NCBI GenBank assembly: GCA_012523635.1
Contig: JAAYTX010000083.1
Span: forward strand, 1 to 53,303
Source of the DNA: Elusimicrobiota bacterium
Lineage (GTDB): Bacteria > Elusimicrobiota > Elusimicrobia > Elusimicrobiales > Elusimicrobiaceae
Length of the DNA: 53,303 nucleotides
Reading direction: 5' to 3'
Numbering within the stretch: the first letter of the stretch is position 1; every line of letters starts with the position of its first letter. The position numbers and the translations under genes were made by a program. Shown piece after piece: positions 7,638 through 16,654 of this stretch. The notes under the pieces are model-generated. The model did no database searches and had not been told where the DNA came from. It saw only the letters and a program-made list of their open reading frames with translations.

Positions 7638-7666
7638 CATGTCCACAGCGGACACCTCAGGACATG
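7638..7666. promoter_or_regulatory. Overlapping inverted repeats, candidate operator or leader hairpin of the BMC operon
   Basis: CATGTCC (7638-7644) is matched by its exact complement GGACATG (7660-7666), 15 nt apart. A third half-site, GGACA (7650-7654), also forms an inverted repeat with TGTCC (7640-7644). The block lies between the predicted promoter (7694-7722) and the tpiA start (7606). Three TGTCC/GGACA half-sites in 29 bp look like a regulator binding site, but an RNA hairpin in the leader is equally possible. Confidence 0.4.
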
Positions 7667-7693
7667 ACGGCGCAATGCTCTCGCGCCATAATA

Positions 7694-7722
7694 TATATAC
7701 ATAGATACAAATATTGCCGCAA
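7694..7722 (-). promoter_or_regulatory. Candidate promoter of the BMC operon
   Basis: On the minus strand TTGCGG (7717-7722) and TATATA (7694-7699) are separated by 17 nt in an AT-rich block, unlike the GC-rich surroundings. The predicted start of transcription is near 7687, giving a leader of about 80 nt before tpiA that contains the 7638-7666 repeats. The hexamers match the sigma-70 consensus only in part, and other nearby TA-rich hexamers could serve. Confidence 0.35.
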
Positions 7723-7772
7723 ACAATCAAGACCCGGCTGTATGATGCGGCAAGGTTTGATATCATAATTCT

Positions 7773-8834
7773 ATGAAATCCATTCCCATCCTGTTTTCCG
7801 CGCTGTTGTTCCTTGCCGGGCCGTGTCAGGCGGACATGCAGTGGCGCACCATACCTGCGGCCGGGCAAATGGAGGCGGAAAAAGCGGCGCTGGCGCCGCA
7901 ACTCAAGGAACTGGGGCAAAAGCTTGCCAACGATTTCAGAATTAAAACCGCAGACGACGTAACCTCGCTACGCCGGGGACTGATAGCCGCCATCTGGAAG
8001 CCGGGCAACGGGATACCGGGGCGGCTGCCCGACAAAGCCACGCCAGGCATCATAGACGAGGATTTTCCCGGAGCGGACATAACCCGTCTAGACGTAAAAA
8101 TGGCAAAAGGCGCGCTTTCGCGGGTGTTTTTCCTGCGCGGTAAAGGACACAAATGCCTGATGATAACCCATGAAGGCCACGATGAGGACAGGGAAATCCG
8201 CAAAAAACTGGTGGACCTGTTCCTAAACGACTGCGACGTGCTGTCCATAGCCATGCCGGGCATGGGAGAAAACAGGCCGCCCAAAAGCTGCGGAGCAGAC
8301 CACGACAGTTTCGCCAAACTGGTGTCAGAGGATTTTTCGCCGCTGCAGTTCTTTTTCGACCCTACCGCCGTGTCGCTCAACTACGCCCTGAAAAACGCCC
8401 CTCAGGGCGGCTATGAAAAAATAGGCATGTTCGGACTTTCCGGAGGCGGCTGGACTGCGGCCGTGTACAGCGCTCTGGATACGCGCATACAGCGCAGCTA
8501 TGCCGTGGCGGGGAGTTATCCCCGCGTCATCATGCCGCCGGGGAAAGACGTGGGCGATTATGAACAAAGCACGCCGGAACTGCTTTCGCTGGCGGATTAT
8601 TCTGAAATATATCTGCTGGCATCGGTTCCCGGGCGGCGGCACGTCCAAATCAACAATGTGTACGACCCCTACTGCTTCGACGGCTGGCTCGGGCTTTCCT
8701 ACGGGCAGTTTCTTTCCGACCAGGCTAAAAAATACGGCGGGAGCTACGAGCTTATGCTGGACACCACAACGAACCACCACGCCGTCTCGGAAGCGGCGGG
8801 ACAATTCATACGCAAAGATTTTCTGGGGAAATAA
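7773..8834 (+). CDS. Exported alpha/beta-hydrolase-like protein
   Basis: A 353-residue protein with a signal peptide (residues 1-20, MKSIPILFSALLFLAGPCQA). The nucleophile elbow is GLSGGG with Ser223. A likely catalytic His lies in the TTNHHAVSE stretch near the C terminus, and an Asp in NVYDPYCFDG. Residues 128-136 (CLMITHEGH) and the following strand D-V-L-S-I-A-M-P-G-M-G resemble the oxyanion region of large esterases. The substrate is unknown. The gene diverges from the BMC operon with 166 bp between them, and its 3' end abuts the stop of the convergent acyltransferase gene. The ATG directly follows a CATAAT hexamer with no Shine-Dalgarno. The signal peptide needs this start, so the mRNA may be leaderless. 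Confidence 0.8.
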   Translation: MKSIPILFSALLFLAGPCQADMQWRTIPAAGQMEAEKAALAPQLKELGQKLANDFRIKTADDVTSLRRGLIAAIWKPGNGIPGRLPDKATPGIIDEDFPGADITRLDVKMAKGALSRVFFLRGKGHKCLMITHEGHDEDREIRKKLVDLFLNDCDVLSIAMPGMGENRPPKSCGADHDSFAKLVSEDFSPLQFFFDPTAVSLNYALKNAPQGGYEKIGMFGLSGGGWTAAVYSALDTRIQRSYAVAGSYPRVIMPPGKDVGDYEQSTPELLSLADYSEIYLLASVPGRRHVQINNVYDPYCFDGWLGLSYGQFLSDQAKKYGGSYELMLDTTTNHHAVSEAAGQFIRKDFLGK

Positions 8835-9947
8835 TCAGGCCGGCGAACGACTGTAAATCCGGTAGCGTTTGTAGAGCCGGCAGCCGACAGCTTCCATCAC
8901 ATTGATGATTTTGAAATTGTCCTCCAGTATCCAGGACAATTCCCCGCCTGTCCAGCCAAGCTTCCTGCTGTTTTCTATCACCTGCTTTATCAGCACCAGT
9001 TCAAGCCCTTTGCCGCGGAACTCGTTTTTGACGCCCAGCATAAGCAGCCTGCCCCTGTTCATGGAACGCAGCTTCAACAGGAAAGGGATTATATTCAGCG
9101 GGTTGAGACTGCCGCGCGTGACCGCGAAGGCCTGATTAAGGTCCGGCGCGGCAAAGCTGAATGCGGCCGGTTTTCCGTCAACCTCCAGCATGCACACGTA
9201 TTCCGGCTTGAGAATGGGCTTGAAGGACTTGGCGATGTTGCTGAATTCCTCGTCGGTGACAGGCACAAATCCCCAGTTTTCGCTCCAGGCGTGAACATAG
9301 ATGTCTTTTATGGCCGCCAGTTCGGAATCGAATTTCTTGAGGTTTATCGGGCGAAGGCAGATTTTATTGCGCTCAACCGCGCGGGCTATGATTTTCTCAA
9401 CCCGTTCGGGAAGCGGCGGCGGCGCGTCGCGCCAGAAAGCCAGCAAATCCTTTACCTTGGCAAAACCGGCATTTTCTATATGCGCCGCGTAATAAGGCGG
9501 GTTATAAGGCATCATCAGAAGCGGCTCCGAATCAAAGCCGTCTATCAAAAGCCCGCAGGATTCGTTGGTGGACGGGTTCATCGGCCCGCGCACCTCATCC
9601 ATGCCCTGCTCTTTTAGCCAGGCTGACGCCGCCCCAAGCAGCGCCGAAGAGACCTCGGCATCGTCCGCGGTTTCGAAAAATCCGAAAAAGCCGCATTTAT
9701 CGGAATAATATCTGTTGTGCGCGTCGTTTATAATGGCGGCGACGCACCCAGCCGGAACGCCATTCCTGCGCGCGATAAAAAGCCGCCTGCGCCCGTGCTT
9801 CCAAAACGGGTGTGCCGGAGAAAGAAGAGCCCGAACCTCGCTTTTAGGTTCGGGCACCCAGTGTTTCAGATTTTTATTCAGCGCGTACGGTACGTCAATA
9901 AACGAGGAAATAGCCTCTTCTGGAACCGATGAGACCTCAACAGGCAC
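8835..9947 (-). CDS. GNAT-fold acyltransferase, bacterial ceramide synthase-like
   Basis: A 370-residue protein with GNAT-like N-acyltransferase halves. It carries stretches that I associate with the family next to bacterial serine palmitoyltransferases: an N-terminal L-N-K-N-L-K-H-W-V-P-E motif, CGFFGFFE, RGPMNPSTNESCGLLIDGFD and MMPYNPPYY. A member of such a family was reported as the Caulobacter ceramide synthase, which N-acylates the long-chain base. The start is a GTG at 9947, one base past the stop of the upstream palmitoyltransferase gene, with no clear Shine-Dalgarno. Expression is therefore probably coupled. The family match is from memory of the motifs; the ceramide role is inferred from it and the partner gene. 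Confidence 0.65.
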   Translation of the reverse strand: MPVEVSSVPEEAISSFIDVPYALNKNLKHWVPEPKSEVRALLSPAHPFWKHGRRRLFIARRNGVPAGCVAAIINDAHNRYYSDKCGFFGFFETADDAEVSSALLGAASAWLKEQGMDEVRGPMNPSTNESCGLLIDGFDSEPLLMMPYNPPYYAAHIENAGFAKVKDLLAFWRDAPPPLPERVEKIIARAVERNKICLRPINLKKFDSELAAIKDIYVHAWSENWGFVPVTDEEFSNIAKSFKPILKPEYVCMLEVDGKPAAFSFAAPDLNQAFAVTRGSLNPLNIIPFLLKLRSMNRGRLLMLGVKNEFRGKGLELVLIKQVIENSRKLGWTGGELSWILEDNFKIINVMEAVGCRLYKRYRIYSRSPA

Positions 9948-9948
9948 G

Positions 9949-11169
<1,221 letters not shown>

Positions 11170-11205
11170 TTTAGTGGGTATATCCCTGTCTCTGTCCAGG
11201 CTTAT

Positions 11206-11235
11206 ATTTTAGGAAATAATTCCGGGCTTCTGCAA
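11206..11235 (-). promoter_or_regulatory. Candidate promoter of the sphingolipid gene pair
   Basis: On the minus strand TTGCAG (11230-11235) and TAAAAT (11206-11211, five of six consensus bases) lie 18 nt apart in the 85-bp gap upstream of the palmitoyltransferase gene. The leader would be about 30 nt and includes AGGGA as a weak ribosome site. It sits directly after the rfaE2 stop. Confidence 0.45.
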
Positions 11236-11254
11236 ATGCAAGGCGGCATGGAAT

Positions 11255-11728
11255 TCATCTCGCCGCCGTGGAGGCGCGTTTTATTATGCCGGTCGTGGAG
11301 CGCCCTTTCAATAATTTAAGCAGAGCCACGCGCCCGGCGTACTCCCGTCCGGCCACCTGCTCAGGCCTGTAATCCGCGCCCTTCACAAGAACGTCCGGCC
11401 TGAGTTCCGCCAGCAATTCAGCGGGCGTAGGTTCGCCGAAAACCACCACACGGTCCACGGAAGCCAGCCCTGACAGCACAAGCGCCCTGTCCTTCTGGCA
11501 GTTTACCGGGCGGCTAGGCCCCTTCAGGCGCCTCACCGAAGCGTCCGAATTAAGCCCGACCACCAGGACATCACCCAGGCTGCGTGCCTTGTCCAGCAAA
11601 AGCACGTGCCCTGCATGCAAAATATCGAAACAACCGTTGGTGAACACCACTTTTTTCCCGTCCCTGGCCATCGCGCGGCGCCAACGCGCCGCCGCAGCGC
11701 GGGAGAGAAGCTTTCCGCTCAGGCGCAC
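11255..11728 (-). CDS. rfaE2: D-glycero-beta-D-manno-heptose 1-phosphate adenylyltransferase (HldE C-domain type)
   Basis: A 157-residue nucleotidyltransferase of the cytidylyltransferase fold. The catalytic HxGH is in FTNGCFDILHAGHVLLL, and the later VKGADYRPEQVAGRE is typical of the heptose-1-phosphate adenylyltransferase branch. It corresponds to the C-terminal half of fused HldE; the kinase half is not adjacent. The product, ADP-heptose, feeds the lipopolysaccharide inner core. Its 5' end overlaps the accC stop by 10 bp. Confidence 0.88.
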   Translation of the reverse strand: MRLSGKLLSRAAAARWRRAMARDGKKVVFTNGCFDILHAGHVLLLDKARSLGDVLVVGLNSDASVRRLKGPSRPVNCQKDRALVLSGLASVDRVVVFGEPTPAELLAELRPDVLVKGADYRPEQVAGREYAGRVALLKLLKGRSTTGIIKRASTAAR

Positions 11729-13101
11729 GGCGCGGCTTCCTTCTGCGCGGGCTGCGGAGCCTCAGTCATGCGCAGCAGCGTGCCTGTATCCGCGCGGCCG
11801 GCAATGAAGTCCTTATTTTCCAGTATCTTCAGATGGAACGGAATTGTGGTGTTGATGCCGGAAACCTGGAATTCGGACAGGGCGCGGCGGCTCCTGGCCA
11901 GCGCCGAGTTCCTGTCGGGGGCCCAGACGATGAGCTTGGCTATAAGGCTGTCGTAATAGCTGGGTATGGTGTAACCGGCATAGACATGGCTGTCCAGCCT
12001 GATGCCGGGTCCGCCGGGCGGGGTCCAGGACAGGACCGTACCCGGAGAAGGCGCGAAATTGGCGTCCGGGTTTTCGGCGTTTATGCGGTGCTCTATGCAG
12101 TGGCCGTTGACCTCAAGAGTGCTCTCACCCTTACGGCTAAGCGCTCCGCCCTGCGCAATAAGCAGCTGCTCGCGCACCAGGTCCATGCCGGTGACCAGTT
12201 CCGTCACCGGGTGCTCGACCTGAAGCCGCGTATTTACTTCCATAAAGTAGAACTCGTCTTCCTGGGTCATCAGGAACTCGACAGTGCCGACCCCGCAATA
12301 ACCAGAGGCTTTCACCAGCTTAATCGCAGAGGCCGCAAGCCTTTGGCGCAGGGCCTTGTTGACGCCCGGAGAAGGAGATTCCTCCACCAGCTTCTGGTGG
12401 CGGCGCTGCATGCTGCAGTCGCGCTCCGGGAAGGCGGCCACATTGCCGTGCGAATCGGCCGCAAACTGTATTTCCACATGGCGGGGCCTTTCCACGTAAC
12501 GCTCGAAATAGACGCTGTCGTCGCCGAAGCCCGCCTTGGCCTCTGACTGGGCCATATGCATCTGGTGCATCAGTTCACCCTCGGAACGCGCTATGCGCAT
12601 GCCCTTTCCGCCGCCCCCGGCTGCGGCTTTTATCATTATCGGATAGCCTACGGCCTGGGCGGCCTTTTCAAAATCCTTGCTGACAAGGCCCTTGGAACCG
12701 GGAGTCACCGGCACTCCGCTTCTTATTGCCAGTTCGCGTGCCGTGGATTTATAGCCCAGGGACTGTATGGCCGAAGGCGGCGGGCCTATAAAGACTATTC
12801 CCGCCTCTGAAACGGCCTTGGAAAAGGCGGCGTTTTCCGACAGAAATCCGTAGCCGGGGTGCACCGCGTCTGCGCCGGTGATTTTAGCGGCCGACAGGAT
12901 GGCCGCCTGGTTAAGATAGCTCTGTCCGGCCGGGGCCGGGCCTATGCACACCGCCTCGTCGGCGGCGCTGACATGGGTGGAGGACCTGTCAGCCTCGGAA
13001 TATATGGCGACGGAACGTATGCCCATCTCGCGCAGGGTGCGTATCACGCGCAGCGCAATCTCGCCCCTGTTAGCTATAAGAACTTTCTTGAATTCAGCCA
13101 T
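11719..13101 (-). CDS. accC: Biotin carboxylase subunit of acetyl-CoA carboxylase
   Basis: A 460-residue ATP-grasp enzyme that carboxylates the biotin of BCCP. The N terminus is KVLIANRGEIALRVIRTLRE. The ATP loop is GGGGKGMRIA, and the active-site region is MEVNTRLQVEHPVTELVTG. The length is normal, with a short Pro/Ala-rich C-terminal tail. It begins 6 bp after the zinc-ribbon protein gene and overlaps rfaE2 downstream. The usual accB-accC pair is here separated by that unrelated-looking gene, and the accB-like gene lacks its biotin site. Confidence 0.97.
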   Translation of the reverse strand: MAEFKKVLIANRGEIALRVIRTLREMGIRSVAIYSEADRSSTHVSAADEAVCIGPAPAGQSYLNQAAILSAAKITGADAVHPGYGFLSENAAFSKAVSEAGIVFIGPPPSAIQSLGYKSTARELAIRSGVPVTPGSKGLVSKDFEKAAQAVGYPIMIKAAAGGGGKGMRIARSEGELMHQMHMAQSEAKAGFGDDSVYFERYVERPRHVEIQFAADSHGNVAAFPERDCSMQRRHQKLVEESPSPGVNKALRQRLAASAIKLVKASGYCGVGTVEFLMTQEDEFYFMEVNTRLQVEHPVTELVTGMDLVREQLLIAQGGALSRKGESTLEVNGHCIEHRINAENPDANFAPSPGTVLSWTPPGGPGIRLDSHVYAGYTIPSYYDSLIAKLIVWAPDRNSALARSRRALSEFQVSGINTTIPFHLKILENKDFIAGRADTGTLLRMTEAPQPAQKEAAPCA

Positions 13102-13107
13102 ACCGAT

Positions 13108-14853
13108 TTATTTTCCTCCAGTGGAAACGGCACTGCGGCTTCGCGGAGTAACCCTAACCTCCGGCATAGCGTCAAAAGCCTTGGTTTTTATTCTGACGGC
13201 AGGCTGCTTCGCCTTCAGCTTCGGATAGCTGACGACCCTGCCGTTGACTATGTCCACTATCAAATCGTAACGCACTTCCCCTGGCAGCATCTTTGCGCCG
13301 CGTTGCGGATAACTGGACAGGCGCACCCTGTAATACGGGCCCGAGATGCGCTCCGCCGCCCACTCCGCGCGGGGCAATTCCCTAAGCCCGTAAGTCCTGC
13401 GCAGTTCGGCGCGAAGTGTTTCCCAGCCCTGCCCAAGCGTCTCCGTCTTGCCGTAGGGCTTGTAGGCGGACGCTATTTTAATGGCTTCATCGGGATAATT
13501 GCCGCTGAGTTTGTAAAGATACGCGGTTATTTCATTCTTTCTTCCCGACTTCACGCAGGCCTCATAGCCGTTCACCGCTTCGTTTAGGGCGGCGTCATAA
13601 TTGCCGATTTTCACATAACCCTGCACCAACTGCTCGGTAATCACGCAGAACGGGGCCGCCGGCAAATCCTGGGTTTCCACGAGAATAGAGGTGTATTCGC
13701 GCAGGGCGTTCATAACCTGCATGTTGAACATATAGGAGTCGGCCAGCTTCAGGCGGAAAGACAGCTCCTCTTCCGGTTTATAGAGAAAAGGTACACGGAC
13801 GCTGTCGGATGACGCCGCGGCGCAGGCTCTGGTCGCCTTGGCATAGTCTCCCGCCATAAAATAGACTTCGCAGGAATATCCGTTGAGCTTGGGGTCGCGA
13901 GGATCCAGCTTCCTGAGCTTGGAAAGCAGCGCAGGAGCCTGTTCAGGAGACTTTTCCAGAGCCTGGTCCAGCTGCGAATACAGATGCCAGCCGAATGGCC
14001 GCACCCATTTCCCGTCCTCCTTGACCATATAGGCCAGTTCAGGACGCCACGGACCGTTGGGAACCTGGTACAAATAGCCCACCACGGCGGCAGTAGTGCT
14101 CATGGCCACGGGCTGGAAAGCCCTGAAAATCCTTTTCTCAGAATACTGGGCCTTCACTGCGGCGGCAAAAGCTTCGGAAGAGGCATCGTCACGGGAAGCC
14201 TTGGTGAGCAGTTCCCTTGCGCGTTCATATCTGCCGGAACTGGCGCTTTCCACAAATGCCTTTACCCGCTCGACCACCACGACTTCCGGTGGCTTAGGCC
14301 ACAGGAATGCCACCAGCATTACAAGCAGAAGAACGCCGGCAAAAATACTGCCGTAGCGTTTTTTCAGCCCGGGATTATCCATGATACCAAGCAAAGTCCT
14401 GAACCCGGCCGCGAGCCTGGAAAACAGCGACACCCGCGGCATTCTGGGCTGGGCCGGCTTTGCTTTATCGCCGAGGCCGGAAGAAAAGGACTGGGCAAAC
14501 TGAAGCGGCTGTTTCGGCTGCGAGACCGGAGCAGGCGCGCCCCTAAGCGCTATCTGCGGGCCTGACGGCGGAGGAGGCATCAGCGGCGGCCTCCCCGGCT
14601 GGGGAGGGACCGGCGGCTGTCCGGCGGAAACGTTGATATTGGCGAAAGTAGCCATGGGTGCGGCAGGAGCCACGCCCGGCGGAAGCTCTATGGCTGCGCC
14701 GCAATTGTCGCAAGCCTTATTGGCAGCCGGATTGGCGAAATTGCATTTTTTGCAGATTTTGGCCACGGCCGCGCCGCAGCGGGGACATTTGGGAAAACCG
14801 GACTCGGAAGTAAATCCGCAGGATACGCAGCGTATGCTTGCCGGTTGTTCCAT
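13108..14853 (-). CDS. Double zinc-ribbon, single-TM protein with TPR-like periplasmic part
   Basis: A 581-residue protein of unknown function. Residues 9-26 (CVSC...CPRC) and 34-51 (CKKC...CDNC) form two zinc ribbons. Residues 55-140 are a Pro-rich linker. Residues 169-185 are one transmembrane helix followed by WPKPPEV. After it comes a small alpha+beta domain (VKAFVESASSGRYERARELL onward) that resembles NTF2/DUF4878-like folds. The C-terminal half is helical and TPR-like, with two Asp/Pro-rich turns. It lies between the accB-like gene and accC with tight spacing, so it is co-transcribed with them, yet nothing in it suggests a role in fatty-acid synthesis. Confidence 0.75.
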   Translation of the reverse strand: MEQPASIRCVSCGFTSESGFPKCPRCGAAVAKICKKCNFANPAANKACDNCGAAIELPPGVAPAAPMATFANINVSAGQPPVPPQPGRPPLMPPPPSGPQIALRGAPAPVSQPKQPLQFAQSFSSGLGDKAKPAQPRMPRVSLFSRLAAGFRTLLGIMDNPGLKKRYGSIFAGVLLLVMLVAFLWPKPPEVVVVERVKAFVESASSGRYERARELLTKASRDDASSEAFAAAVKAQYSEKRIFRAFQPVAMSTTAAVVGYLYQVPNGPWRPELAYMVKEDGKWVRPFGWHLYSQLDQALEKSPEQAPALLSKLRKLDPRDPKLNGYSCEVYFMAGDYAKATRACAAASSDSVRVPFLYKPEEELSFRLKLADSYMFNMQVMNALREYTSILVETQDLPAAPFCVITEQLVQGYVKIGNYDAALNEAVNGYEACVKSGRKNEITAYLYKLSGNYPDEAIKIASAYKPYGKTETLGQGWETLRAELRRTYGLRELPRAEWAAERISGPYYRVRLSSYPQRGAKMLPGEVRYDLIVDIVNGRVVSYPKLKAKQPAVRIKTKAFDAMPEVRVTPRSRSAVSTGGK

Positions 14854-14875
14854 AAAAGGGATGAATCGAAACCGC

Positions 14876-15250
14876 TCAGGCCTCTATGAAAAACAGGGGT
14901 TGCCCGTATTCGACGGCCTTGCCGTCCTCTATGCACACGACGCGCACGGTTCCGGCGCAGGGCGAGTTCACCTGCTTGCGGGCTCCGGGCATTTCAATAT
15001 AGCCCAGCAGTTCGTTCTCCTGCACTTTCCGGCCCTCAAGCTCGGCCTGGGATTTGCCCGGCAGTGCGGCGCGATAAATGCCGACAGCAGGGGAAAGCGC
15101 CGGAGAAAGGGAGGAGGAGGGCATGTTGGAGACCAGCGGGGCGTCTTCGGTGCGTATTTCCACGCTTTCCCCGTTTTTCCTGTACAGAAGCTCCGTCAAA
15201 TCGGTCTTTTTCATCCATGCGGTAATAGACGCCAATTCGTTAATGTTCAT
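14876..15250 (-). CDS. BCCP-like protein lacking the biotinylation lysine
   Basis: A 124-residue protein that aligns well with AccB. The N-terminal helix region is MNINELASITAWMKKTDLTE, followed by an Ala/Pro/Ser linker and the biotinyl-domain fold: VGIYRAALPGKSQAELEGRK, ELLGYIE, SPCAGTVRVVCIEDG and EYGQPLFFIE. In true BCCP the turn after the IE pair reads A-M-K-M, with biotin on the Lys. Here residues 87-90 are M-P-G-A, so the Lys position is Gly89. The nearest Lys (K92) is three residues away and has no MKM context. A good Shine-Dalgarno (GGAGG) precedes the ATG. Plant BADC proteins are a known case of BCCP-like proteins without biotin that regulate acetyl-CoA carboxylase. Whether this one acts so is inference. 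Confidence 0.85.
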   Translation of the reverse strand: MNINELASITAWMKKTDLTELLYRKNGESVEIRTEDAPLVSNMPSSSLSPALSPAVGIYRAALPGKSQAELEGRKVQENELLGYIEMPGARKQVNSPCAGTVRVVCIEDGKAVEYGQPLFFIEA

Positions 15251-15271
15251 AAGCCTCCGAGCACTACAGGT

Positions 15272-15700
15272 TTATAAACCGGCACCGGCCGGGCTGAAAG
15301 CGTGCGGCAACAGCGTTTTTAAGGTTTGGGTTTCCACGCGGCGGATGCGTCCTTCGCCTGTGGCTGAAATCAGGACGACTTTCCCGTCAGGGCGCATGAA
15401 TTCCGCCATAACCTGGCGGCAGGCCCCGCAGGGGTTGGGCATTTTAGCGGCCACATACACAGCCTTGATGGCCTTTTCCCCGCCTGTAATGGCCTTGAAG
15501 ATTGCTATGCGTTCGGCGCAGACGGTAAGGCCGAAAGAGGCGTTTTCCACATTGGCGCCGGTATACACCGCGCCGGAAGCTCCGACAACAACAGCCCCTA
15601 CCCTGTATTTGGAATACGGGCAATAGGCCAGTTTTCTGGCTTTCACGGCCGCCTTCACCAATTCACCGTCCGCAACTTTGCAACGGCAGACTGAAGACAC
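15272..15700 (-). CDS. cdd: Cytidine deaminase
   Basis: A 142-residue homotetramer-type zinc enzyme that deaminates cytidine and deoxycytidine to uridine forms. Zinc and catalytic motifs are NVENASFGLTVCAERIA (Cys and Glu) and PNPCGACRQVMAEF (two Cys). I chose the GTG at 15700 because GGAGG stands 7 nt before it. The longer ATG start 15 codons upstream has no comparable site and adds a non-conserved Arg/Ser/Gly-rich leader. With mtnP and deoC it belongs to nucleoside salvage. Confidence 0.93.
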   Translation of the reverse strand: MSSVCRCKVADGELVKAAVKARKLAYCPYSKYRVGAVVVGASGAVYTGANVENASFGLTVCAERIAIFKAITGGEKAIKAVYVAAKMPNPCGACRQVMAEFMRPDGKVVLISATGEGRIRRVETQTLKTLLPHAFSPAGAGL

Positions 15701-15781
15701 GTTCTCCCCTCCGGTCCCGCTGGTCAAGCGGCTGCGGGACCGCACGTTGAATACATATTATACTTTATTATTGCCCTGCGC

Positions 15782-16645
15782 TTACTCCAATATGACCGAC
15801 AGCTTTCTGCGCATGGCGGCCGGAACGGCCTTTTCCGCGGTAAGAACGGCATTGTGCATGGCGGCGCGGCAGCCGCAGGAGCTTTTATGCGCGGCAATCT
15901 CGGGTATTGATGCGGCCAACAGTTCCTTGGCCTTGGCAGTGTTCCAGCACAGGGTTTCCACTACCTTGGAAGCCGTGACTTCCTCCCCCTCGCGCCAGGC
16001 ATCGTAATCAGTAACCATGGAAACCGGGCAATAGCACATGCCGGCCTCGCGGGCCAGCTTGGCTTCCGGGGAGGCAGTCATGCCTATGAGGTCCCAGCCC
16101 ATTTTCCGGTGGAATTCGGATTCCGCCTTAGTGGAAAACAACGGGCCTTCCATGCAGACGAGCGTACCTCCCAGATGGGCCTTTATGCCCAGTTTCCCCG
16201 CCTTGCGGAACATGAGGCGGGAAATGTCCATGCAGAACGGGTGGGCGAATGCGGCGTGGGCCACTATACCCTCGCCAAAAAAAGTGGAAGGGCGGCCCCA
16301 GGTTTTGTCCACCAGCTGGTCCGGGAACACGAAGTGGCGCGGAGCAAGCTCGCCTCTCAGCGAGCCTACCGCGCTCATGCTGAGCACCGTACGCACGCCC
16401 AGTTTTTTAAGCGCGTAAATATTGGCGCGCTGCGGAAGCTCCGAAGGCAGTATGCGGTGCCCCTTGCCGTGCCGGGGCAAAAACGCCACCGGCACCCCGC
16501 CTATGCGCCCCACGGTGATAAGGTCCGACGTGGCGCCGAACGGTGTCGGCACCTTCAGTTCGCGCACATCCTTAAGCGCTTCCATGCTGTACAGCCCGGA
16601 ACCGCCTATCACTCCTATTTCTATCTTTTCAGGGCGCTTTGCCAT
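15782..16645 (-). CDS. mtnP: S-methyl-5'-thioadenosine phosphorylase family
   Basis: A 287-residue purine nucleoside phosphorylase of the MTAP branch, which splits methylthioadenosine to adenine and methylthioribose 1-phosphate. Landmarks are GVIGGSGLY near the start, LPRHGKGH, LSMSAVGSL, MEGPLFST and the substrate-specificity region DLIGMTASPEAKLAREA followed by VSMVTDYDAW. Some family members prefer inosine or guanosine, so specificity is not certain. The C terminus is Cys-rich (SSCGCR). It lies 9 bp downstream of glyA. Confidence 0.9.
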   Translation of the reverse strand: MAKRPEKIEIGVIGGSGLYSMEALKDVRELKVPTPFGATSDLITVGRIGGVPVAFLPRHGKGHRILPSELPQRANIYALKKLGVRTVLSMSAVGSLRGELAPRHFVFPDQLVDKTWGRPSTFFGEGIVAHAAFAHPFCMDISRLMFRKAGKLGIKAHLGGTLVCMEGPLFSTKAESEFHRKMGWDLIGMTASPEAKLAREAGMCYCPVSMVTDYDAWREGEEVTASKVVETLCWNTAKAKELLAASIPEIAAHKSSCGCRAAMHNAVLTAEKAVPAAMRRKLSVILE

Positions 16646-16654
16646 GTTGCAGTC

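Noticed and set aside
7773-7832. Lipobox in the exported hydrolase (LAGPC)
   Set aside because: A Pro separates the small residues from Cys, so the lipobox pattern is not met.
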